Position numbers and translations under genes: made by a program
The notes under the pieces: model-generated
Seen by the model: the letters and a program-made list of their open reading frames with translations, nothing else
Databases searched by the model: none
Told to the model about the DNA's origin: nothing
Shown: piece after piece, positions 35,741 to 43,247 of the stretch
How the letters are laid out: every line of letters starts with the position of its first letter
Numbering within the stretch: the first letter of the stretch is position 1
From: Intestinibacillus massiliensis
GTDB lineage: Bacteria > Bacillota > Clostridia > Oscillospirales > Butyricicoccaceae
Reading direction: 5' to 3'
Assembly (NCBI GenBank): GCA_029267335.1
Contig: JAJUJC010000001.1
Coordinates: 678,337-742,336, forward strand
DNA length: 64,000 nt

Positions 35741-36742
35741 ATGGCTTACGATAAAGAAATCCTATCGGACACCCTGCGCGAGCTCGAACGGGAACGCACG
35801 CAGCGCGAGCAGGAACTTGCCGCGCGCCGCGCCGAGGTCTATGCCGCGATCCCGCGCGTGCGGCAGATCGAGGACACCCTGCGCTCCACCGCCGCATCGG
35901 TCGTGCGCGCCGCGCTCGAGACGGGCGGCGATCCCACCGCGGCCGTCGCCCGTCTGCGCGAGCACAATCTTGCCTTACAGCGTGAACGCACCGTGCTGCT
36001 CGTCGACCACGGCTACGCGTCGGACTATCTGTCTCTGCGCCCCGCGTGCCCGGTCTGTTCCGATCTCGGCTACATCGGCACCGAGCCGTGCGAGTGTCTC
36101 AAGTCGCGCTATGCGCGCAACCTGACCGCCCGGCTGTCGACCGTGCTGCCCATCCGCGACCAGAACTTCGAGACCTTCAATATGGCACTCTATGCCGCAC
36201 AGCCCGATGTGCGCATGGGCATTTCGCCGCGCGAAAATATGGAATATAATCTGGAGCAGTGCCGCGCTTACGCCGCACGCTTCGGCAGCGAGTGCCGCAA
36301 TCTGCTGCTCTACGGCCCCCCGGGACTCGGCAAGACCTTTTTGTCCACCTCGATCGCCAAGGCGGTGTCCGAGCGCGGCTTCTCGGTCGCATACGACACC
36401 GCGATCACCATTCTGTCGCACTGTGAAAGTGAGAAATTCGGTGGACCGGATGCGCAGAACGCCGCGCGCATGCTGCGCAAATATCGCGACGCCGCGCTGC
36501 TCATCATCGACGACCTCGGCGCAGAAATGACGACCGCGTTCACGACCTCCGCACTGTACAGCCTCATCAACGACCGGCTGATGACGCGCCGCCCCATGAT
36601 CGTCAACACGAATCTGCTGCCGAGCGATCTCGAGCGGCGGTATTCCCCTGCGATCGCGTCGCGCTTTCTCGGGGAGTTTGTGCAGCTTCGCTTCTTCGGA
36701 GAGGACATCCGTCTGCTCAAACGGCGGCGCGAACAAGGCTGA
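35741..36742 (+). CDS. DnaC/DnaI-type helicase loader ATPase
   Basis: A 333-residue AAA+ protein. An N-terminal coiled region (about 5-95) leads to a cysteine cluster (CPVCSDLGYIGTEPCECLK) resembling the zinc site of DnaI, then Walker A YGPPGLGKTFLSTS, Walker B LLIIDDLGAEM, and sensor region IVNTNLLPSDLERRYSP with the arginine finger. It should load the DnaB-type helicase onto DNA with the DnaD partner encoded just upstream; TAA of dnaD abuts this ATG. Confidence 0.93.
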   Translation: MAYDKEILSDTLRELERERTQREQELAARRAEVYAAIPRVRQIEDTLRSTAASVVRAALETGGDPTAAVARLREHNLALQRERTVLLVDHGYASDYLSLRPACPVCSDLGYIGTEPCECLKSRYARNLTARLSTVLPIRDQNFETFNMALYAAQPDVRMGISPRENMEYNLEQCRAYAARFGSECRNLLLYGPPGLGKTFLSTSIAKAVSERGFSVAYDTAITILSHCESEKFGGPDAQNAARMLRKYRDAALLIIDDLGAEMTTAFTTSALYSLINDRLMTRRPMIVNTNLLPSDLERRYSPAIASRFLGEFVQLRFFGEDIRLLKRRREQG

Positions 36743-37099
36743 AACCCCACATTGTCCCGCTTCTTAAGAAAGCCTTAGGAAAATTGTATTAAATCATTAA
36801 CAGCTCGTTTACAAACACTTCACACATTACCGCGCACGGGGTAGTATACTAGGTACATCAGCAAGGGCGGTTCCCCCCACCGACCTGCTGAGGAACGAAT
36901 GCCATCCAAGCTTATTTCTCTTTTACCCCCCTTTTTATTTTGTGAAGATCGACAAAGCCCGCTCCTCCCCCGAGCGGGCTTTGTCATGCCCGAAAGCATT
37001 TGGTTTTTGTGCATGGCTATGCTATACTATTCTCATGGAAACATTGCCGTTTTCCTACGGCGATGCGCCAGATACCACTTGCAAAGGAGCTATTCCGCT
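36743..37099 (+). other. 357-base gap with a possible short non-coding transcript
   Basis: No convincing coding frame. A TATACT at about 36845-36850 precedes CAGCA...TGCTG (36860-36890) enclosing a GGCGGT/ACCG stem, and a perfect 14-bp hairpin, GACAAAGCCCGCTC (36951-36964) / GAGCGGGCTTTGTC (36972-36985), lies downstream. The hairpin could terminate the DnaI transcript or end an independent RNA of roughly 130 bases. The true -35 is unclear, and the T-run after the hairpin is short. Confidence 0.4.
37000..37028 (+). promoter_or_regulatory. Promoter of the YhaO-like gene
   Basis: TTGGTT (37000-37005), 17-base spacer, TATACT (37023-37028), about 72 bases before the ATG. Confidence 0.65.
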
Positions 37100-38191
37100 A
37101 TGCCGGTTCTTTTTCATCTTGCCGATCTGCACATCGGCGCACCCTATGATTCTTTGCCGCCCGAAGCGGCTTGCGTTTGCCGCGCGTCGCAGCTTGCCGC
37201 GCTGGAGCATGCGGTCGACCGCGCGAACGACCTGAACGCCGCCGTCCTCCTCATACCGGGCGACCTGTTCGATACCCCCGATCCCCCGCTCACGCTGTTC
37301 AGTCAGGTCATGAGCCTGCTTGCGCGCGCACACTGTCCCGTGCTCATCGCCCCCGGCAACCACGACTATCTGCACCCGCAAAGCCCTTACCGAATCGCCC
37401 CCATGCCGCAGGGCATCCATGTCTTCAGCGGCACCACGCTCGAGCCGTTCCCCCTCGAGGACGGACACACGGTCGTCTGGGGCGCAGCGTTCCACGGGGT
37501 TTCCGCCCGCATTCCGCTCGACGCACGGCTCGACCGCACCAAGTGCAATCTCCTGTGTGTGCACGCGGAGCTGTACGACGACAACGGCTACAATCCGCTG
37601 CTGCCCAATGATATCGGTGCGACGGGCTTTGACTATGCCGCGTTCGGACACAACCATACTTTTTCGGGCGTGAAGCGTGAGAACGACACGTTCTATGCGT
37701 GCACGGGCTGTTTCGTCGGTCGCGGCGCGCACGAGGCGGGGCCGCGCGGCTATCTGTCCGGCACGGTCGACAAGGGCGTAGCCGAACTGGCCTTTGTGCC
37801 CGCGGGCGGGGTCGAGTTTGAAACCATCACACAGGACATTTCCGCCATCATGGATGACCGCACACTGGGCCGCACACTTGCCGCGCGCATTCCGCACGCG
37901 CATGACCGCATGTGTCTGACGGTGGAGTTGACCGGTGAACGACGGTATGATCCGGACTTTGCCGGACTCAAGCGTGCGCTCGGACAGGTCTGTGTGCATG
38001 CTGCGCTGCGCGACCGCACGGTCATGGTGCGCGACCCCTGGCGATATCTCGCGGAGGATGGGCTGCGCGGTGCGATCACACGCCGTTTCCGAAAAGCGTG
38101 GGAGGAAGCGAACGAAAGCGAACGACCCACCCGCCTGCTGTCGCTGCAATATGCCCTTGCCGCGCTCGACGGCGAGGACACCCCACTGTGA
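37100..38191 (+). CDS. YhaO/SbcD-like DNA repair metallophosphoesterase
   Basis: A 363-residue calcineurin-like nuclease: metal motifs HLADLHIG, IPGDLFD, APGNHDY, CVHAE and GHNHT in order, as in SbcD/Mre11/YhaO. ATG 37100 follows AAAGGAG by about 10 bases; the frame stays open upstream but without a start signal. SbcD-type proteins work with an SMC-like ATPase, normally the next gene. Here the likely partner is encoded at 52651-54693 on the other strand. Confidence 0.9.
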   Translation: MPVLFHLADLHIGAPYDSLPPEAACVCRASQLAALEHAVDRANDLNAAVLLIPGDLFDTPDPPLTLFSQVMSLLARAHCPVLIAPGNHDYLHPQSPYRIAPMPQGIHVFSGTTLEPFPLEDGHTVVWGAAFHGVSARIPLDARLDRTKCNLLCVHAELYDDNGYNPLLPNDIGATGFDYAAFGHNHTFSGVKRENDTFYACTGCFVGRGAHEAGPRGYLSGTVDKGVAELAFVPAGGVEFETITQDISAIMDDRTLGRTLAARIPHAHDRMCLTVELTGERRYDPDFAGLKRALGQVCVHAALRDRTVMVRDPWRYLAEDGLRGAITRRFRKAWEEANESERPTRLLSLQYALAALDGEDTPL

Positions 38192-38204
38192 AAGGAGCTT
38201 TTTC

Positions 38205-38606
38205 ATGAGTAAAATTCCGATGGAAGCGGTCTTTTATTATGCGCCCGCTCCCTCCGACAAAGAAGCCGCGCTGCGCACGCTGTGTGCGCGTCTTGGCATT
38301 CGCTTCAAGAGCGTCGCTGCCGACCAGACGGAGCAAAAGATCGGCGCACTTGTCGGTCTGCCGGGCTTTACCGCCGAGGCGCTGCCCGCTGCCCCGCTTG
38401 CGGACGAGGTACTTATCCTGCACCGCTTTGCCGACCGCAAGATCGACGCATTCCTCGCGGCAATGCGCAAGGCGGAGATTCCGCGCATCGCGCTCAAGGC
38501 GGTCGTGACCGAGCACAACGCCGATTGGACGCTCACCGCGCTCGCGGCGGAATTGCAGCGCGAGCACGACGAATTTGCAAAATACGCCGCTACCCCCGAT
38601 CCGTAA
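38205..38606 (+). CDS. DUF3783-like small protein
   Basis: A 133-residue soluble protein. EAVFYYAPAPSDKEAALRTL, then a thioredoxin-like segment, VLILHRFADRKIDAFLAAMR and IALKAVVTEHNADWTLTALA match DUF3783 proteins of Clostridia, whose function is unknown. AAAGGAG precedes the ATG, which is 13 bases after the YhaO-like stop, so the two are co-transcribed up to the terminator at 38620. Confidence 0.75.
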   Translation: MSKIPMEAVFYYAPAPSDKEAALRTLCARLGIRFKSVAADQTEQKIGALVGLPGFTAEALPAAPLADEVLILHRFADRKIDAFLAAMRKAEIPRIALKAVVTEHNADWTLTALAAELQREHDEFAKYAATPDP

Positions 38607-38619
38607 GCACCCATTTACG

Positions 38620-38654
38620 CCCCGCAGACGACAACCCGTCTGCGGGGCTTTTTT
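38620..38654 (+). terminator. Terminator after the DUF3783-like gene
   Basis: Perfect 11-bp stem CCCCGCAGACG (38620-38630) / CGTCTGCGGGG (38637-38647) followed by CTTTTTT. Confidence 0.92.
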
Positions 38655-38657
38655 GTG

Positions 38658-39060
38658 TTCGCTCGTCAAGACCGGCGACGTTGTCGCACGGCTGACCGGT
38701 AAGCCGTTGCAAAACCCGAGTGAAAACGCCGCTCTTTCGGTGGAATCCGCTCGGCTGACGCTGCAAAACGCCGGGCAGCACGACAACTCCATCGCGGCGG
38801 AGCCACAGCGCATGATCCGTCTGTCGGACGGGCGCGATGACCGGCTCGGTGACGCGGTCACGCGCGCGGAATTTGCCAAAATGTTTGGCGGCAAGCGGTG
38901 AGGAAGCGCCCGAAGAACCGAACGCGGTGCAGCTGCCCGGTCTGACGATCTATGCCAACGGTACGACTACAGTTGCTGCTACCTATCCGCCGAATATCCG
39001 TTACATTGACTCTTTCAAACAGAAACGCACGGAAATCCTCGATCATCCCGTGCGACAGAT
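38658..39060 (+). pseudogene. Decayed remnant, possibly of an S-layer-homology surface protein
   Basis: This stretch of the 530-base gap has no intact gene. One frame reads LSDGRDDRLG then DAVTRAEFAKMF, matching the conserved end of an SLH repeat, before a stop at 38901. A different frame continues plausibly (AASGEEAPEEPNAVQLPG, then YANGTTTVAATYPP). There is no start codon with a ribosome binding site. I read it as a frameshifted remnant of a cell-wall-anchored protein. The match is short, and non-coding DNA with a chance match remains possible. Confidence 0.35.
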
Positions 39061-39136
39061 TCTTTTTTTTGCAAAACAGTCCCCTGCTCTTGAAACATCG
39101 CAAGGAATTGATTGCAATGTCGATCGCCTGACCATG

Positions 39137-39931
39137 CTATGGGTTTTCCGAAAACGCATGCGCACGGTCACGGAAAAACCGTGCATACAGCCGCATACTT
39201 GCAAGCTGTGACCATGCACACGGCTCCCACACCTCGCGTCCGAGGTCGTACACACGCGCATCCAACGTTCCCAGAAAGAACGGTGAGTGCGTCGCGATGA
39301 TGAACTGACACCCCTCAAGCCGCGCCAAATCGAGCATGCGCCGCGCGAGCACAAGCTGATTTTCCGGCGACAGCGACACCTCTGGCTCGTCAATGAGATA
39401 CAGCGCATGCGGCTGCAGGAATTCGTCGAACACCTGCAGCGCGGTCTGACCGTTGGAGTAACGCTCCTGCGCAAAGCGCATGATTTGCATCCGTTTCCGG
39501 TAGGAATCCTCCTCCTTTTCTCGCTCCCACTGCGCCTTGGTCTGCCCCATGCATGCGCGGTGGTAGCGATACCCCTCGTGTAAAACCTCTTCCTGGTCAA
39601 TTTTTTTGATTTCGTATAAAATATCCTCACTCTTAATGAAGCGGCTTTCAGGTGGGATGGACGCGCTTTGCTCCAACGCACACGCTGCCGCAAAGCGCGC
39701 AAAATAGCCGTGTCCGCTCGGACTGTCCGGTAGGCTACCGCCGCGCACGCCCAAGCGGTGCGCCAGCAGGCGCAGCAGGGTCGATTTTCCCGATCCGTTG
39801 TCGCCATACAGCACAGTAATACGGTCGAACACAAGAAACTCGCCGTATTTTCGTGCAAAGACATTGTATGGATAGATATTCGTATTGCGCAGCCCGTCCT
39901 GCGGGAGCACAAAGCTTTCCAGATACCGCAA
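39137..39931 (-). CDS. Orphan AAA/ABC-type ATPase (COG3910-like)
   Basis: A 264-residue single-domain ATPase. Walker A is VLYGDNGSGKSTLLRLLAHR (residues 41-60), the signature region is YSNGQTALQVFDEFL, Walker B is ALYLIDEPEVSLSP and the switch His is in FIIATHSPFFLGT. There is no membrane segment and no nuclease domain. Start TTG 39931 is preceded by GGAGG 7 bases upstream; an ATG closer to the SD is out of frame. It lies 21 bases after recG, probably in the lexA-recG operon. Cellular role unknown. Confidence 0.8.
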   Translation of the reverse strand: MRYLESFVLPQDGLRNTNIYPYNVFARKYGEFLVFDRITVLYGDNGSGKSTLLRLLAHRLGVRGGSLPDSPSGHGYFARFAAACALEQSASIPPESRFIKSEDILYEIKKIDQEEVLHEGYRYHRACMGQTKAQWEREKEEDSYRKRMQIMRFAQERYSNGQTALQVFDEFLQPHALYLIDEPEVSLSPENQLVLARRMLDLARLEGCQFIIATHSPFFLGTLDARVYDLGREVWEPCAWSQLASMRLYARFFRDRAHAFSENP

Positions 39932-39952
39932 ATGTCATCCTCCGCTCCACCC

Positions 39953-41998
39953 TCAGTTGAACATTTCGCCCTGCTCGGCAGCGCGCCACAGCCGCGAGAC
40001 CCGTGCGCGCAGTATCGGCCAGCGCACAAGCTGCGGATCATCTTTCAGCAGCGCAGCCGCCTCCTCCTGCGCGCTTTCAAGCAGTGCCATATCCGCCGCG
40101 AGATCCGCAACATGCAGCGGCGGCAAACCGTGCTGCCGCGCGCCGAAGAAATCGCCCGGGCCGCGCATTGCAAGATCAGCGCGTGCAATTTCAAAGCCGT
40201 CCGAGGTGCGTGCGAGAAGCTCGAGCCGCTGCCGCGCCTTCGCACCCTTATCTGCGCCGAAAAAGACACAGTAGGACTGCCGTGTACCGCGCCCGACCCG
40301 TCCGCGCAGTTGATGCAGCTGTGAAAGCCCAAAACGGTCAGCGTCCTCGACGATCATGAGCGTGGCATTCGGCACATTGACCCCTACCTCGATGACCGTT
40401 GTCGACACGAGCACATCGAGCATGTCCATCGAAAAAGCGCGCATCGTTTCGTCCTTTTCTGCGGGCTTCATGCGACCGTGCAGCAGACCGATGCGACGAT
40501 TTGGCAGCGCATTACGCAGCGTTTCCGCATGCTGCTCCGCACTTTTAAGTCCGACATCGCCGTCCTCGACCAGTGGACAGACGACATACGCCTGCCCGCC
40601 GAGCGCGCACTGCTTTTCGATGAATTTATAGATGCGCGCGCGCATTTCCTCCCCGACCGCGTAAGTTTGGATGGGCTGTCGACCGGGCGGCAGTTCGTCG
40701 AGCACGGAAACGTCGAGATCACCGTATAAAATGAGCGCGAGCGTACGCGGGATCGGCGTGGCGGACATAACGAGCACATGGGGTGTTTCCCCCTTCGCGG
40801 ACAGCAGCGCGCGCTGCCGCACGCCGAAACGGTGCTGCTCGTCTGCGACGACCGCGCCCAAATTGTGAAACTGCACGTCCTTTTGAATGAGCGCATGCGT
40901 GCCAATTGCGACCGCCGCACGTCCGTCCGCGAGCGCGGCGAGCGCTTCGCGCCTGTCACGCACGCCCATCGAACCGGTCAGCAGCACGCACTGTGCGCCC
41001 AGTGTGCCGAGCAGCGGCGACAGTGTTTCATAATGCTGCGCCGCAAGGATTTCCGTAGGGGCCATGAGCGCGGACTGATAGCCGTTTTGCGCCGCGAGCG
41101 CGCACAGCGCCGCCGCGACGACCGTCTTGCCCGAGCCGACATCGCCCTGCACCAACCGGTTCATGGGTCGTCCCGCGCCGACATCGCGCATCAGTTCCGC
41201 GACTGCGCGCTGCTGTGCACCGGTCGGTGAAAATCCCAATGCACGCCAAAACGCATCCAACGTACGGTTTTCAAACAGCAGACCGCGCTCGTCCCGACGG
41301 CGCTCCCGCAGGCGCGCGAGTCCACAGCTTAGGAGAAACAGTTCCTCAAAGCACAGGCGGCGGCGTGCGGCACGGACTTGCTCGTCGTTTTGCGGACGAT
41401 GGATCAGGCGCAGACCGTCTCTCAGCGAGGGCAGTCCGTATTTTTGCAGCAGATACGGCGGCAGGCAGTCGGGCGGGTTTGCATTGCCGAGCGCGGCAAG
41501 CGCCTCGTCCGTAACACGCAGCAAGTCCCGTTGTGTCAGCCCCGCGGACAGCGGATAGACCGGTACGATACGCCCTTGCGGGTCGGCATCCTCAGACAAC
41601 GGTTCGATCGCGGGCGAGATCATGCGCCGATGCCGTCCCTCGCCCTGTACTGCGCCGTAAAACAGATAGGATCGTCCCTCGCGAAGCTGCGCAGCGACGT
41701 ATTTGTTATTAAAATACACGATCGGCAGCGTACCGCTCTCATCAAACACCGTGAGCTTGGTCACATCCATGCCGCGGCGAATGTGCTGCATGACCGGTGT
41801 CGTGCCCACGACCGCGCATACGCTGACCTTGTCGCCGTCACTGAGCTGCGCGATCGGCACGATGCGCGTGCGATCCTCATAGTCGCGCGGGTAGGTCTCG
41901 AGCGCATCCTGTAGTGTGCGGATCCCCATGGCTTCGAGTGCCGCCGCCTTTTTCGGACCAATCAGCCGCACGCCGCGCACGCTGCTTTGGAGCTCCAT
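39953..41998 (-). CDS. recG: ATP-dependent DNA helicase RecG
   Basis: A 681-residue superfamily 2 helicase regressing stalled forks and branched DNA. The N-terminal wedge/OB region (VRGVRLIGPKKAAALEAMG; VFFN-type IVYFNNKYVAAQLR) is followed by Walker A LVQGDVGSGKTVVAAALCAL, DEQH in VVADEQHRFGVRQR, MSATPIPRTLAL, and VIEVGVNVPNATLMIVEDA plus QLRGRVGRG. Begins one base past the lexA stop, so both may be expressed together under SOS control. Confidence 0.96.
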   Translation of the reverse strand: MELQSSVRGVRLIGPKKAAALEAMGIRTLQDALETYPRDYEDRTRIVPIAQLSDGDKVSVCAVVGTTPVMQHIRRGMDVTKLTVFDESGTLPIVYFNNKYVAAQLREGRSYLFYGAVQGEGRHRRMISPAIEPLSEDADPQGRIVPVYPLSAGLTQRDLLRVTDEALAALGNANPPDCLPPYLLQKYGLPSLRDGLRLIHRPQNDEQVRAARRRLCFEELFLLSCGLARLRERRRDERGLLFENRTLDAFWRALGFSPTGAQQRAVAELMRDVGAGRPMNRLVQGDVGSGKTVVAAALCALAAQNGYQSALMAPTEILAAQHYETLSPLLGTLGAQCVLLTGSMGVRDRREALAALADGRAAVAIGTHALIQKDVQFHNLGAVVADEQHRFGVRQRALLSAKGETPHVLVMSATPIPRTLALILYGDLDVSVLDELPPGRQPIQTYAVGEEMRARIYKFIEKQCALGGQAYVVCPLVEDGDVGLKSAEQHAETLRNALPNRRIGLLHGRMKPAEKDETMRAFSMDMLDVLVSTTVIEVGVNVPNATLMIVEDADRFGLSQLHQLRGRVGRGTRQSYCVFFGADKGAKARQRLELLARTSDGFEIARADLAMRGPGDFFGARQHGLPPLHVADLAADMALLESAQEEAAALLKDDPQLVRWPILRARVSRLWRAAEQGEMFN

Positions 41999-41999
41999 T

Positions 42000-42596
42000 T
42001 TATGCCTGATATTCGCGATAAACCGCGACGACAACGCCGATAATTGCGCATTCCGAGCCGTCGATCGGCTCAAACGCCGGATTTTCCGGCAGGAGCCAGA
42101 TTTCGCCGTGCTCGCGCCGCAGACGCTTGCAGGTCGCTTCATCCCCGAGCAGCGCAACAACGATCTGCCCGTTCTGCGCGGTCTCCTGCTTGCGCACGAC
42201 GATGACGTCACCGTCCAGGATGCCCGCGCCGATCATGGACTCGCCCTTGATACGCAGACCGAAATGCTCGCCCGAACCGCTCGACAGATCGACCGGCAGA
42301 TAACCCTCGATCTGCTCGACCGCGAGGATCGGCAGCCCTGCCGTGACCTGCCCGAGGATCGGGATGCGCGCGACCGGACCGCCCATGCCCTTGATCGTCA
42401 GGGCGCGTCCCTTGTGGTCGTCCTTTTCCAGATAGCCCATGTCGCGCAGCGTCTTGATGTGCATATGCACGGTGCTCGGAGAGCTCAGCCCCACGCCTGC
42501 ACAAATATCACGCACAGAGGGGGGATAGCCGCGTTCCTGTGTATATTCTGCAATGTACTCCAAAATCTTCTGCTGCTTGGCGGTGATTTTTTTCAT
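42000..42596 (-). CDS. lexA: LexA repressor
   Basis: A 198-residue SOS repressor. The N-terminal winged HTH includes ILEYIAEYTQERGYPPSVRD and GLSSPSTVHMHIKTL. The C-terminal S24 protease domain has the Ala86-Gly87 cleavage site in VTAGLP, Ser120 in KGESM and Lys157 in GDEATCKRL, so self-cleavage is intact. Two LexA-box-like operators lie in its own promoter. It overlaps nothing but abuts recG by one base. Confidence 0.96.
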   Translation of the reverse strand: MKKITAKQQKILEYIAEYTQERGYPPSVRDICAGVGLSSPSTVHMHIKTLRDMGYLEKDDHKGRALTIKGMGGPVARIPILGQVTAGLPILAVEQIEGYLPVDLSSGSGEHFGLRIKGESMIGAGILDGDVIVVRKQETAQNGQIVVALLGDEATCKRLRREHGEIWLLPENPAFEPIDGSECAIIGVVVAVYREYQA

Positions 42597-42688
42597 GACG
42601 AATCTCCTCTCGGACGCATTCGCGCCCAGTGTCCCATCTTTTTATGACAAAACTGCTCTTTTGCGTACAAAAAATACGCCGCAGCCCA

Positions 42689-42702
42689 AAAACACATGTT
42701 TG
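42689..42702 (-). promoter_or_regulatory. LexA operator 2
   Basis: The core AACACATGTT matches the Gram-positive SOS-box core AACRNRYGTT. Lies just downstream of the lexA -10, over the expected transcription start. Confidence 0.65.
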
Positions 42703-42711
42703 GTTTGTACT

Positions 42712-42740
42712 ATTATACACCAACTTTTATCTGAACGCAA
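42712..42740 (-). promoter_or_regulatory. lexA promoter
   Basis: TTGCGT (42740-42735), 17-base spacer, TATAAT (42717-42712). Operators overlap its -35 and its start site. Confidence 0.8.
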
Positions 42741-42751
42741 ACATATGTTTT
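42738..42751 (-). promoter_or_regulatory. LexA operator 1
   Basis: CAAACATATGTTTT matches the SOS-box consensus CGAACRNRYGTTYC at 12 of 14 positions and overlaps the lexA -35. Confidence 0.75.
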
Positions 42752-42806
42752 CGCTTTCCCGCATTTTTTGTCGCACAGCCTGCATCATTCTTTTCACAAA
42801 AGGCAC

Positions 42807-42835
42807 TTGTACTTAAACGCAAAGTATTATAAAAT
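42807..42835 (+). promoter_or_regulatory. Promoter of asp23-fakA
   Basis: TTGTAC (42807-42812), 17-base spacer, TAAAAT (42830-42835), about 45 bases before the asp23 ATG. Confidence 0.55.
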
Positions 42836-42879
42836 AAATAAAAGCACATACTGACCGTATGGATTTAGGAGGTTTCAGC

Positions 42880-43230
42880 ATGACGATCAAAACCGATCTT
42901 GGATATATCGAAATCGCGCCCGAGGTCATGGCGGGCATCGCGGGCTATGCGGCGTCAAGCTGCTTCGGCGTCAAAGGAATGACGCTGCGCTCGGTATCGG
43001 ACGGTCTTTCCCACCTGCTGCGCCGTGAAAGCCAGACGCGCGGCGTCAAAATCACCGAAGCCGCGGACGGCGGCATCAACATCGACCTGCATATCGCGGT
43101 CGAGCACGGTGTGAACATTGCGACGGTCTGCCGCTCGATCATCGGAGAGGTTCGCTACAATGTCGAACGTCTGGTCGGCGTCGACGTGCGCAACATCGAC
43201 ATTTATGTCGACAGCATCAAGGCTGACTAA
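42880..43230 (+). CDS. Asp23/YloU-family envelope stress protein
   Basis: A 116-residue Asp23 protein: GYIEIAPEVMAGIAGYAASS and a C-terminal VNIATVCRSIIGEVRYNVER, then VDVRNIDIYVDSI. AGGAGG precedes the ATG by 7 bases. Directly upstream of fakA, as yloU-yloV in Bacillus. Asp23 proteins are membrane-associated and linked to cell-envelope homeostasis. Confidence 0.93.
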   Translation: MTIKTDLGYIEIAPEVMAGIAGYAASSCFGVKGMTLRSVSDGLSHLLRRESQTRGVKITEAADGGINIDLHIAVEHGVNIATVCRSIIGEVRYNVERLVGVDVRNIDIYVDSIKAD

Positions 43231-43247
43231 AGGAGTATACGTTTAAC

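Noticed and set aside
34778..36742. DnaD-like and DnaC-like pair as phage or mobile-element replication genes
   Set aside because: No other phage genes, integrase or composition break is near; the pair fits the chromosomal dnaB-dnaI arrangement of Firmicutes.
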